Shown one piece after another: positions 1 through 12,734 of a stretch of 64,000 nucleotides of DNA; within the stretch, counting starts at the first letter, position 1; each line of letters opens with the position of its first letter. The notes under the pieces are model-generated. The model saw only the letters and a list, made by a program, of their open reading frames with translations, made no database searches and was not told the DNA's origin. This stretch comes from Gordius sp. MW1 (taxonomy: Eukaryota; Nematomorpha; Gordioida; Gordea; Gordiidae), in NCBI GenBank assembly GCA_964036665.1, contig OZ038533.1, forward strand, positions 13,797,075-13,861,074, in the 5' to 3' direction. Made by a program: the position numbers and the translations under genes.

Positions 1-2340
1 AAATCATTAGGGGGGGGGGGGCAAAACACCCCCTATGCCCCCCCCTCTCTTCCACATCAAAAGAGGGTAAAAAATTAGGGGGGGGGGGGACAAAACACCC
101 CCTGCCACCTCTCCCCCACTTAAGAAAGAGGGTTAAAAAATTAGGGGGGAGGGGGGGGGGGGACAAAACACCCCCTGCCTCCTCTCCCCCACTTAAGAAA
201 GAGGGTAAAAAAATTAGGAAGGGGCAAAACACCCCACTTCCACCCCCCTCTCCCTCGCAACAGAAAGAGGGTAAAAAATTGGGGGGGGGGGGGCAAAAAC
301 CCCCCATGCCCCCCTCTCCCCCACATCAGAAAGAGGGTTAAAAAATTAGGGGGAGGGGCAAAACACCCCCCTTTTCCTCGCATCAGAAAGAGGGTAAAAA
401 AATTAGGGGGGAGGGGGGGGGGGACAAAACACCCCCTGCCCCCTCTCCCCCACTTAAGAAAGAGGGTAAAAAATTAGGGGGAAGGGGGGCAAAACACCCC
501 CCTGCCCCCCCTCTCCCCCGCATCAGAAAGAGGGTAAAAAATTGGAGGGGCAAAACACCCCCTGCCCTGCCCCCCCCCCTCTCCCTCGCATCAGAAAGAG
601 GGTAAAAAATTAGGGGGGGGGGGGCAAAACACCCCCCATGCCCCCCTCTCCCCCACATCAGAAAGAGGGTAAAAAATTAGGGGGAGGGGCAAAACACCCC
701 CCTTTTCCTCGCATCAGAAAGAGGGTAAAAAATTAGGGGGAGGGGGGCAAAACACCCCCCTGCCCCCCCCCCCCGCATCAGAAAGAGGGTAAAAAATTAG
801 GGGGGGGGGGCAAAACACCCCCTGCCCCCCCCCCCCGCATCAGAAAGAGGGTAAAAAATTAGGGGGGGGGGCAAAACACCCCCTTGCCCCCCTCTCCCTC
901 GCATCAGAAAGAGGGTAAAAAATTAGAGGGGGGGGGGGGGTGGCAATACACCCCCCATGCCCCCCCCCCTCTCCTCCACATCAGAAAGAGGGTAAAAAAT
1001 TAGGTGGCGGGGGGCAAAACACCCCCCTCTCCCTCGCATCAGAAAGAGGGTAAAAAATTGGGGGGGGGGGGGCAAAACACCCCCCATGCCCCCCTCTCCC
1101 CCGGATCAGAAAGAGGGTAAATAATTAGGGGGGGGGCAAAACACCCCCTATGCCCCCCCTCTCTTCCACATCAAAAAGAGGGTAAAAAATTAGGGGGGGG
1201 GGGGACAAAACACCCCCTGCCCCCTCTCCCCCACTTAAAAAAGAGGGTAAAAAATTAGGGGGGAGGGGGGCAAAACACCCCCCTGCCCCCCCCCTCTCCC
1301 CCGCATCAGAAAGAGGGTAAAAAATTGGAGGGGCAAAACACCCCCTGCCCCCCCCCCTCTCCCTCGCATCAGAAAGAGGGTAAAAAATTAGGGGGGGGCA
1401 AACCCCCTATGCCTGCCTCTCCCCCACATCAGAAAGAGGGTAAAAAATTAGGGGGAGGGGCAAAACACCCCCCTTTTCCTCGCATCAGAAAGAGGGTAAA
1501 AAATTAGGGGGAGGGGGGCAAAAGACCCCCCTGCCCCCCCCCCCCCCCGCATCAGAAAGAGGGTAAAAAATTGGGGGGGGGCAAAACACCCCCCTGCCCC
1601 CCGGCATCAGAAAGAGGGTAAAAAATTAGGGGGAGGGGCAAAACACCCCCCTTTTCCTCGCATCAGAAAGAGGGTAAAAAATTAGGGGGAGGGGGGCAAA
1701 AGACCTTCCTGCCCCCCCCCCGCATCAGAAAGAGGGTAAAAAATTGGGGGGGGGGGGCAAAACACCCCCTTGCCCCCCCCCCCCCCCCCGCATCAGAAAG
1801 AGGGTAAAAAATTAGGGGGTGGGGCAAAACACCCCCTTGCCCCCCTCTCCCTCGCATCAGAAAGAGGGTAAAAAATTAGGGGGGGGGGTGGCAATACACC
1901 CCCCATGCCCCCCCTCTCCTCCACATCAGAAAGAGGGTAAAAAATTAGGTGGCGGGGGGCAAAACACCCCCCTCTCCCTCGCATCAGAAAGAGGGTAAAA
2001 AAGTAGGGGGGACAGGGGGGCAATACACCCCCCATGCCCCCCCCTCTCCCCCACATCAGAAAGAGGGTAAAAAATTAGGTGGGGGGGGGGCAAAACACCC
2101 CCCCATGTCCCCCTCTCCCCCACATCAGAAAGAGGGTAAAAAATTAGGGGGGGGGGCAAAACACCCCCCATGCCCCCCTCTCCCCCACATCAGAAAGAGG
2201 GTAAAAAATTAGGGGGGGGGGCAAAACGCCCCCCTCTCCCCCGCATCAGAAAGAGGGTAAAAAATTAGGGGGGGGGCAAACACCCCACCTGCCCGCCGTT
2301 CCTCCCCAGGTGAGAAAGAGGGTAAAAAATAAGGGGGGGG
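1..2340. repeat. G/C-run minisatellite, about 64-bp unit
   Basis: About 36 tandem copies of a roughly 57-75 bp unit, running off the left edge of the window. Each unit carries an A-rich stretch (AAAAAATTAG), a run of 8-14 G, the linker CAAAACA, a run of 5-6 C, a C/T-rich stretch, then GCATCAGAAAGAGGGT. The G run and the C run that follows it can pair as a hairpin with a CAAAACA loop, so each unit is a potential slippage or structure-forming site; the G runs could also form G-quadruplexes. Units differ mainly in homopolymer length and in the middle word. Open frames here on both strands give repetitive Pro/Gly peptides and come from the repeat, not from a gene. Confidence 0.95.
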
Positions 2341-5130
2341 CAAATCTTCACAAATTTTTTTCATAAATAAAACACATTAATTTACTACCTACTTCTATAA
2401 TGCATAATAATTAATTATAATTTACTGAATTTACTAGATTGTGACGTCATGATACATTTATTTTTATTTTCTTAAATTAAAAGTTCATTACCTAAATCTA
2501 AATACACAAATATGATAAACAAATTGATATATTTGTATGCCCAACCCAAAACGACCAAAACTAAACCAAAAGGTTAATAATATTATCCACCCAAACCCTT
2601 TAGGTCTTTAATACACCCAAACCTAAACGCCAAAGGTGCCCCAAAAAAAACACCCAAAACGCTTTGGGTGTTTTTTACGAAAACGCCAAACGCCAAAGCC
2701 CTCCCAAGAAAATTCACCTAACACTGAAAAGGTTGGGTGAAAAAAAACGCCAACAACTAAGCTTAGCAATACGCTGGGAAAAACCAGCCAGCCGTTTTTA
2801 CAACACTAATACGTACATTCACAAATATTTTTATTTCATTTCCGTCGGTGATGTTAACGCAAATAAAAAAACAACTACTATTATGACAATTTCTACTATA
2901 CAAAATACAAGGAAGGCACCTTAGATGCCGCCATACTAAATGTTCGTGCAGAGCTATAAAAGATGGAAATACATATTTTATCACTAAAAAGCATTCAAAT
3001 ATTCCACATACAAGTATAAATTGTCATTAGTATTTTTATATATTTAGCAGGCCTAAGACCACTAGATGACATTTCTAACATATCAAGTAATTCAACCTTA
3101 TTTTATAATTTTGTTTAGCAGCTAATGGTACGACGATGGATGGATGTTATTCTAATAATTTCAACAGTCAGTAAATTAAATTTCTAATTTTTTAACTTGT
3201 CAAGTATCTCAAATAATTTAATGTGCTAATTTCATATTTATTGAGATTACATTATTGAAATGTAATCTTATTATTTTGCTTATAAAAACCGTTCAATGTA
3301 ATATTATAATGACTAATTATACACTCATGACCAAATAAAAACAAGGTTAAATTTTACATATGTGGTATAGGGTTTGCTAAGTGGGAGGCAAATTAATTAA
3401 CTATTTGTTTTAGAGAAAAGTGGAGCACAATAAAAAAAGTAAATTAGTATTAATAAATTAAGATATAATTATATTAAAAAAAATCAATATGTTGCAATTC
3501 AACTTCCATAAATTCTAAGTTAAGATATTTTATAAAACATTTTAAAACTTAAGTATCATTTTCTCAAAACTGAGATTGGTGTAATTAATATCTGATTATT
3601 TTGTCTAAGTTGTACATGTTATATAAAAACACAATTTTCAACCAGGATCATCTTCTGTAATTTATGTTTTACAATATTAAAATGTATGTTTATGGAACAT
3701 ATATTGATTCCATTATGTTTTCAAGTGTTTAAATTTTATGTCTTGCATAAAAAACATATAGTTCCTATATTTTATTGCTGACTTTCAACAAATATATTTT
3801 AATATATAAAATTTTATTTCACTTAAAGCTCACTTAAAACTGAGGATTTGTTAAAGTCAAGTTGTTTATTTAATTTTTAATAAGGCACAATTTTTTTATG
3901 AAATGAATGTGGTATTTTTCCTTAAAGATGTAAGGGTCAATGGCAAATTGTTTATCATAAAACATTTTAGTTTTTATTTATATTAATATACAAAATAAGC
4001 ATATTTTCTAAAATTATTGAATTTTATAATATAATATAAGGGATAATGTTTTGTTTAAGAGAGATGTGTGGAACAAGTAGAATTCTGAGGGTTATTACAA
4101 CTAATCACTTTGCAACTAAAATTTAAGGATTTTATTCAATAACTATAAATTTATTGATATAAAACTAAACAGATATTTAATTCACAGTATACATATTACA
4201 AAAAAAAACATAATTATAAATAATCAACATTTCATGCTTCACAAAATTATTTCCAGTACCAATATATTATTGCTCTACCAGTGACCTAAGTAATAATTAT
4301 GGATCTTTTATATGATTGAAAGATTTTTAACCCCTATCCCTCTTTAAATAACACTTAAAACATTTAGTCCTTACAAGTAAAAAGATAGCCATGGCATTCG
4401 ATTGTAATTCCATAAGTAGTAGTTTCTATGGCATTATGCTTAATTAGAAAGCGTCAATCATTAGCAATAACATACTTTTAATTTTTCCTAAATACTACAT
4501 TATAACATATTCATACTTTATAAAGCGTAAAGAATCAGCAAAGACATACTTTTACTCCTTCATAACAGTATAATATAACATATTCATACTTTTTAAATTA
4601 ATTGGCATTAGAATCTTCATACCATACCAACAACATGATTACGATATGATATCGTATTATTATGAACTTGTTTGTGATTTCAGCAGAAGAATTTACAGTA
4701 TTAACTTAAATAATTAAATACAATAGTATACATAACAATTTGTTATATTTATTTAGCCATATAGCAATAAATATATATCTATACCTTTAAAATAGTTTAA
4801 TTCTTTATACTAAATAAAATCACATGATATTTTTAATATTTAGTGTGATACATACATTTACTTGGCTTTTTGTAACTTGGCATTTTGAACTGGATTCGTC
4901 TATTGTATTATTAGTCTATGATGGGTATATATAATTTTATAAACAAACTTTTGTACCATGCTGACAATATCTAGCAATTCCCATCTTCTCACAAATGACA
5001 ATAAACTCTTTACAATAATTAACAATTTTAAATTATTATAGAAAATAATGTTTATTTAGATAAATATGCAATTACATATACATGAATTATATATAATAAC
5101 GATTTGAATCTTATGTACGATCATTATAAT
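2341..5130. other. intergenic, no gene recognised
   Basis: AT-rich sequence with many stop codons in all frames. Positions 2530-2770 are rich in CCCAAAA/CCAAAC words and contain the imperfect palindrome CACCCAAAACGCTTTGGGTG (about 2651-2670). A GTTTTTACAACACTAA word near 2794 resembles the terminus of the MITE at 45426. Nothing else is supportable. Confidence 0.6.
5051..5056 (-). promoter_or_regulatory. polyadenylation signal of the peroxidase gene
   Basis: AATAAA on the minus strand, about 78 nt after the peroxidase stop codon. Position and motif fit; no transcript evidence. Confidence 0.5.
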
Positions 5131-5133
5131 ATT

Positions 5134-8100
5134 TTAATTGTCTCTTAACACACTTGAACGCCACATTCCAAAGTTGACAGCAGGTATTTGATTACACGAC
5201 ATTTGCGGATTGGTCCTAAACATCTCCGAACAAATTTTTTTTTTGTTAAATATAATTTTAATCAAAAATACATAGATTGTCTAGTCGTAATTCACTGGCA
5301 TTGATAGCCGTTAGTCTTTTTTGTTGCAAAAACAGGGTCAATAATATAAAATTCTCCCAAGCCTCGAATGATATGGCGGATTTTTTTATTTATAAAACTG
5401 AATAAATGATTACATGACTGGATGAAGAGTTGTTTAACATATTAGTAATTTTTAAGGAACGATCTCATAAAAAAATTTCATAAACAATTTAGAGCTCTAC
5501 CAAACAAATATAAGAAATACAAAAATTACATTTCGTTTCTTGCTCGGAATGTGTTACGGGTTATTTGAGTAATAGTATCAGAATTATCGCACACAATTCT
5601 ACTCATAGTTACCTTCTTCAGTTCGCTCAATTGTCCTTTATAGTAGAGATTAATGATGAATTTTAAAAATAGTCATGCAGAATTTTTTGAACCATATCAT
5701 TTATAAATAAATTGCCAAGTTATATATTGAACTGCTTAATATTTCTCTTAGTACATGCCTTTTTCCTGCGATATTGCATTAGATCATTATTAGATTATGC
5801 TATGCTGTTACTATAGCAAGGAGGGTTATTTGAAAATGATACAATATAAAGAATATTATAAATCTGTTTCGTAGGTGGCATTTGCAAATCTACAATTAGC
5901 CGAACTTGATCCTAATCTAATTGATTTTCATGTCGTTAATTGTCACAACCCTTAAAAGCCTTAGCTCTTTAACTTTATCAAACAACCCAAATATAAGAGT
6001 GTCGTAAGATCCTAGAGGGTATTAAGAATTTCACTTTCACTGGAGATAGTGAAATGAATATAATGGATTTGAAAACAACGATTCTTTTTATGTGCGCGTC
6101 TTACATATGTTATAATAAAAGTGTTTTTTTATTCAATATACTTGGCGTAAATGGGTAATCAATAGTTCCATTTCTACGTCCATTCTCGTACCAATAACGA
6201 TCTCCGTACTTAAAATTACGGAATTGAGTTCCTAATATGCAAGAAAATGTAGGACCTAATAAACCCTTTGATCCTCTGCTCAATTCAGATACACCCCCAA
6301 TAAATAGATCTATATCATTTGGATGCCTAAATAAATTATCAGTTACAATTTTAAAGTACATGTAAGGAGTATATATATATGTGTTATCAATGTTAGTAAT
6401 AAAAAACAAATGGTTGCAATTTACCGATAGGCGCTGCTCAATCTATTAACTGCATCATATTGCATATAAGGATACATGCTAACAAAAGTGGTAAATTGGG
6501 TCAAATTGCAAAATTCTCGCCATTTATTATAACCGGGTACGCCTTGCTCGCGACTGCGTATCATGTTTAAGGCCATAAGATCCATACCTATTTTAAAATA
6601 ATATCTCGCCATAATCATAAATTTTAATTGACTCAAAAACCTTATTAATGTGAAAGTTGTTTAATCAATAGCTAACCGTGTGTTTCATTTGGTAGTTTGA
6701 ATAAATGATTTCTAACATCCTCAACTATATGATTGTCCATCCGTTGGGAACTTTGTCTAAAAAATCCCCTTAAAATTGTGTCAATACCATCCGTCAAATT
6801 AGCTTGGTAAATGTGTTGCGGTTGAAAAAAGTTTTGCCGCAAAGTCAGTACACCGGTAAGTAGATTTTCTCGGCTAACACGGAACATATCCTTACTGAAT
6901 TATTCAGAAATATAATGAATATACTAAAGGAGTATTTTATAGCGTTGTCTTTAGGATATTAATGCTCCTATATACTTTACTTTATCAAACTGTGTCCAAA
7001 TCTGTAGGCTGACGTAGCAAAGCCATGATCTACGGTTGCATCAAATTCGGGATCATAACCATCAACATAGCCATGTGACTTAAGTGTTAAACCGTATCTT
7101 TGCATCGTATCAGTTCCTATAACTATCGGTAAAAACTCGTTGTATGTGATTTGCTGTATTTCTGCAGCCACAACTCTCCTTGCTTCTTGGTAACTTGATT
7201 AATTAATATAATAAAATCTTTAATATAAAATTACAATATTATTCACTCTTAGTAGATAGCGTTAAAAATTAAATATAACTTTCACAAGTTAAACATAAAA
7301 AGGCTAATTCTCATAATAAATAAATGAAATATTTTATAGGATATACTAATTTGAAGAAATTTATCGAAATAAAAACATTTAACTCTAGCTAGTTTCAAAT
7401 TTTAATGAACATTTTTTCATCATTCCACCCAATGTTAACTGCAGATAAACGATTGGCGACTCTATTGTGTTCTCTTGCAAATAAAGTATGCATGACAGCC
7501 AAAATGCTATTTTCGTTGACTCGCTCTTCCCCTACACACGTATTAATTCATTAATAAATGAATTTGTAAAAAATAATTAATAAATTTTGGCATGTTCCTA
7601 CATTACCTGCAGCAAAGCATCTAAAAGGACCGATGTTGTCTAGGCAGGCTTTTTGGAAGGAAATGTTTGCAACTGGCAATATAGATCTTAAGCGGGGATT
7701 GGCCATATGTGGCTGCATTTTTAAAGTACCTAAAAACATATTAGTTATATTAAATGCAAAATTTGTTCTAAAATATATAGGCTTGGGTTAGTTTATTACC
7801 CCCTTGAAAAGTTCTTATAAGACTAGCTATATCTGGGGTCGATCCATAAACTGTTGAAGCATCAATGTATGAGGTTACTTCATTATTTTGATGTCTGTGT
7901 CCTAAATTGATCGAATAAATATAATATAATTGCTTATTCAAAGATAATGCCACTTTTTGAAAGGAAATACATAAATAAGATGAAAAATACCTAATCGACA
8001 ATCTCTTCCAATAACGGGTGCGGCTCTTACAGCTTCCATACACCTAGCATTGTATTGACTAAAAAATGAGTCATTTTGAGGTATTTCCATAGCCATGCAC

Positions 8101-11100
8101 ATTGGATTTTCTTTATTCTCTTCTAGGCAACACTTTATGTCACCGAATTTGAAACCTAGAATAACCGATTGGAATTAAAAAAATATAAGCATTAATAAAA
8201 TTATATTTGGAATACCAAATTAATTTTATAATGACCAAGCATATGTTAAGAGCACAAAAGCTTTATATTTATACCAAATTAAGCTTAACTAAAAGCCCTT
8301 GTTTGATGTCGAGATTTGATTTTAATAGAAATTTAGGTGGCAAGAGTGTAACTTATTTAAATTTAGATTGTATTAATTAAGGTGCTGTTTCAAAAAATTG
8401 AATAATAAAGTCGTTAATTAAATTAAGCTTAGTAATTTAATGCGTTGTTTTAAAATTGAAATTGATTATTAAAAAATATCTTGATACTCCTATACAACGA
8501 CCTGGTAAGGGGTTGCTTGGCAAATCATTTGTGGCAGTTTTTAAAATATTATGCCATTTAAAAAATGTCCTATATAAAAAATTAATTATTTTTAGTTGAT
8601 TTATCAAACGTATCAATTTGATAAAAATTGCTCAATGTAACCTACCCTCTACATTCCAAACCAAATAAACTAACTAAATTTAGAAAGCACAAATATTTAT
8701 AATTTGTACCAAGTTCTTGTAATGTAGAGTTATATGAACAATATGGACCTAATATTTAAGGATTAAAGGTATAAGCATTCACGGTATATAACTTTCGCCG
8801 ATACAAAAAGAGTTTTAAGACAAAATAGTTTCAATTTTTATAAATTAAATCAAATGATTTTAGCTCTTATGTTTTCGGCCATGTCACATTTATAATTGTA
8901 TATATTTGTAAATTTGCTATGTATGTTGCGTTAATTAATATACCCCCTTATAATTCAAGCGGTTTAGTGCATTTAGAAGTATTTATTTTATAATATGAGG
9001 TATGGCTTATAATAAGATACTTAACCACAATGTTTATATTACAAATAATAAAAATGCCTCTAAGTTGATTTCATTTAAAATGTTTGATTTTAACCTGTAG
9101 GACTTGAGACTAAGGCAAATTCATGGTCCATTAATAAACCAAAAACCATAATCATGTTGGTAAATGTTGGGTTAGGAACGGGGTTGCTTGGGAGTGTGCG
9201 CGAACTGATGATTCTAGGGTTAGGCAAAGGCTGTCCATCATTTCCTAATCTCGGTGAATTTACTCCTGCAAATATTATTTCGTTTTATAGCAAGTTGAAA
9301 ATTCAATCTACAATAGCAGCACTAAATTGATATAACACACCATATTGTACAAAATGTTATGCCATGATAAGAAGCTTGCCTCTGAATCCTGCAACCTGTT
9401 GATTGTACATATGAGCTATTAAGTAACTATGAAACTAGTTCATTTTTTAACCGATATCGTTTTTTATGCGTGAGTAGTGAATTTAAGATAATTATTTAGC
9501 TTAGCTAAACCTTAATATAAATGTATGTAAAAGTACGCTTAAATTACAAGAAACATTTTTTCTTTGATAGATCCTTAATCCACAATAGACTTAAAATAAC
9601 CCTAACTAAGGTCAACTTATATATTTAGCTGAAAATCAAATTTAGCTTGCAATGATATAGAACTTTTCGTTCCACCGATACAAACTCATACGGTTATTAC
9701 CATCGCCATAATCTGCAGGTAAGTAGCGTTGGGCAGGATAATGTGTTGTGCCTCGTAGTGGATATTTTAAATTATTGCAATATCCGTCAATTTCTCTGTA
9801 CAAAGGATTACATGGTCGTTCATCTATACGCGGTTTAGTATATGGGCAATCCCATTCCATGGCTGTAGATGTCATATCGAAAGCGTTCAACGTCTTTACT
9901 ATATCACTTTTACTCATATTTTGCCGTCTAGTTTATTAAATTTATTTTATAACTCACCATATATGCTATAATATGATGTCCCATAAATAACAAAAGAGAC
10001 AGGGACTATTGTAGTACGATATAAAATTAGAAGATTTTCAGCAAAACTATCAAATTTACTTGCGCACATATAAAACTTTTATTACCATATATTTTGAGAA
10101 AAGGCAATAATCAAATATATTCCCTGCATTAAACATGTTTAATAAGTGGGACTTGATATTTTTAACTATCTAATTCTTAATATTGTTTGAGCAATTGTAA
10201 ACACAACTACTAAATAAGAATACGATATTTACTTTTGGTTGATATTTTCGTCGTTTACATTTATCGCATACAAATTATTATCATAATGCAACCATCCTCA
10301 TCGACTTACATTGAGCTTGGGCATGGAAACAAATATAATGATTTTGAAGTAGACTTTGCCATATACAAGGCAACAAGCCTTTTCGTAAAGTTCAGTGATT
10401 TTGATTTTTGTTTTTTTGACGTTTTTAGCAGCGTAACTAACTAAAGTTAGTTTGTAAAGGTACATCCTATTTGTGTTTCATTGCTTAAAATTTTTGGACG
10501 AGGGGGGGGGAGAGGAACGTTGTAATAGGATGGACAAAATTATAATTTTTAATTTCATACACGGTACAGTTATTTTTATTTAACTCACCTAGCCTATACC
10601 CATGCTTTTTAATCATTATAAACTGATTCGTTTTATTTTAATAGGATGGTAATTTTAACGCTGCACTCAGTTACAAACTAAATAATTTGTAGAACAAAAT
10701 TATCTATCCCTATAAAATTTTAACATAATACAAGTTGATTTGTATCTAATGCATTAATTGCTGAAAGCGAAAAACATAATTCATAAAAATACTTTTAGGC
10801 TCACTTTTTATACAACTAAAATGCTTGGGAAGTGCCTATAGAAAAAGATAACATTTTGTTGCAACTTTACCCAAAAGTGATTTGAGAAGATATGCAGAGC
10901 TCGAGTAACACCCTTTTTTAATTTATTAAATATTTGTTTTTTTAAACCCGTCGTAGAAAAAAAATTTACATACATTGGGATGAAGATTTTTAAATAAAGT
11001 GATGATAGTTTTAATAAAAATGTCAAATGAGAAGATAGTAGCAAGGTATTTTTAATTTATAATAAATTTAGACAGCTTTGTATCAGTTACACTAATATAT

Positions 11101-11560
11101 ATTTGATAAATTTTCACTTCTTTTAAAATATAAGTGTCTTACGCCATCATCTTCGCGAGTTCTGTAGAAGCAAACGTAGATACGAAACCCATCTTTATTT
11201 TCATATCAAATTCTAGGGCATCTTGAGGTGTAGCATTAATTTTTTCTATTTTAGTCAATATATTAGTAACATTAGGTTCTTACTCAAAAAGACAACATTT
11301 TTCAGTTCGGTTTTAGACATTCTTTTCACTTTTTGCAAGGCCTCATGTATTGCTTTCCTTACTTCATTCATAGATATAGGATGAGTATTTGAATCGTTTG
11401 AATCTCCTACATTTAACGATGCCGTTGTGTTTTGAAAAACGTTAACATCTCCTATGTTATCACTTGCGTCTCGCAAAGTAATATTGATGTTCAAATGGTT
11501 AAATCCTTGGCAAAACAAAGGCTCGATTAATAGAATAAGGCTACACAGAAAATAGTACAT
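5134..11560 (-). CDS. secreted animal haem peroxidase, 14 exons
   Basis: Model (minus): 11560-11284, 11245-11143, 9927-9701, 9265-9095, 8155-7991, 7901-7800, 7729-7607, 7531-7411, 7193-6981, 6894-6677, 6587-6425, 6326-6142, 5635-5530, 5215-5134. The exons total 2256 nt (751 aa plus stop); every junction is GT-AG and in phase. A hydrophobic start ([12 protein letters not shown]) looks like a signal peptide, followed by a low-complexity N-terminal region to about residue 140. The peroxidase domain follows: CNNL and LPADYGDG; distal His250 in [22 protein letters not shown]; Arg393/Glu396 in [17 protein letters not shown]; proximal His497 in [56 protein letters not shown]. The family oxidises phenolic or halide substrates with H2O2; insect members harden chorion and cuticle, and that role here is inference. 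The distal Gln usual four residues before the distal His is Leu246. Intron 1 is only 38 nt. Confidence 0.93.
8156..9094. other. peroxidase intron 4
   Basis: AT-rich 939-bp intron between the distal-His exon and the FKFGDIKCC exon. No repeat or gene recognised. Confidence 0.7.
9928..11142. other. peroxidase intron 2
   Basis: AT-rich 1215-bp intron joining the codon halves GC and A. It contains a G-run (about 10502-10511) with flanking purines. The short open frames on either strand look non-coding. Confidence 0.6.
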
Positions 11561-12517
11561 AAATGAAAAGTTTAAAATTAAAATTATGTTAGAGTGGGTT
11601 TCAAAATATTTGCAAATGTAACCCTTAAGTTTTATATTTCATACCCTACATTAAATGTAAAATTAATAAGAATAGGGAAATGTAATTAAATACGAAATGG
11701 TAAAACGTAAAAAATGACCTAAAAGTAATGTATGCTGAATGATGTTGAATTTTAGTTAACCTAATTTGTGAATATTACGTCCTCGATCATTAAATGGAGT
11801 GTGCATCCGATTTTAACAATCTATGTTTACTTGATAACTTTAATATATAATTCTTAATTATAAAAACCGAGAACAGAATTAGTTACAATAATTGTTGAGA
11901 AAGTAAAACTAATGCTCTAAGTATGCATACCGGTTATGTTGCCAATACACATTATTATTTTATACAATATTTGCACAACATATTTTTAACAAGATACGAT
12001 AAATGAATTTATGTTAATTAATAAATTTATAAGGAATATAAAATAAAAGTAAAAATATTAAAGACAATTAACTTTTACTCTAAAACTTACCAATAATAAT
12101 ATACATAAATTAAGTTTTAATGTATCAATATAAACGAATCATGTAGAATATGCATTAATTAGTCTTTGGCATTTAAAAATTCCTAAAAGCGCGTTTTTGT
12201 ATAAGCAATTGAAAATTGTTTTTTGATTACTAAATCTTAAACATTGAACACTAAATTGCGTAATTATTTTAAGGACTGTATTTTAGCAACTTTTTCTTAC
12301 CTAATTAAAACTTAGACTTTTATAAAGAATTTGTTATTACTAGTCATGCAGGCGCTAAGCTTAAGCGCAACCTAATCTAAAATCGCATTTAAAGCAAATA
12401 TCTACCTAATATCGATGTAAACGATCTTGTAAATATGTTAGCTTTTGTAAGATACAATGACCCTTATCCTTTGGAATAATCCCAGATATATGAGATTTTA
12501 CATTGACTTGTTTACAC
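11561..12517. other. intergenic, upstream of peroxidase
   Basis: AT-rich with no supportable gene. It should contain the peroxidase promoter, but no convincing TATA/Inr combination could be assigned. Confidence 0.5.
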
Positions 12518-12527
12518 ACTTAGTGAT

Positions 12528-12724
12528 AGAGTTGTTAAATTGCTAACTTGCTTCAACTCCAGCTACCATCTGCTAGAGTTTCTGCTCGGCCCTCGAGCAT
12601 TTTTATATGCTACTGTTCTGCCTAGTGCACCGAACAGCGAGCACATATTGTACTAACGCTGATAATATGCAACTCAGTGTGCCTGCTCGCGTCTTGAGTT
12701 TGAAGTTAGCAATTTAACAACTCT
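12528..12724. mobile_element. 197-bp palindromic MITE with 10-bp target duplication
   Basis: A perfect 22-bp terminal inverted repeat starts AGAGTTGTTAAATTGC and ends GCAATTTAACAACTCT. It is flanked on both sides by ACTTAGTGAT (12518-12527 and 12725-12734). The interior is partly self-complementary (AGCATTTTTATATGCT). A duplication of 9-10 bp is typical of Mutator-like transposition; assignment to that superfamily is inference. Confidence 0.85.
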
Positions 12725-12734
12725 ACTTAGTGAT

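Noticed and set aside
141..2212. Open frames of 60-90 codons on both strands in the minisatellite (Pro/Gly/Phe-rich peptides)
   Set aside because: They arise because the repeat unit is often a multiple of three and lacks stops; peptides change frame with homopolymer length and exist on both strands.
1..2340. CRISPR array (regular repeats with spacers)
   Set aside because: Units are contiguous tandem copies with homopolymer variation, not constant repeats separated by unique spacers, and the DNA is eukaryotic.
5876..5958. Plus-strand stretch reading [20 protein letters not shown] inside a peroxidase intron
   Set aside because: Leucine-rich-repeat-like by eye, but short, antisense to an intron and without partner exons.
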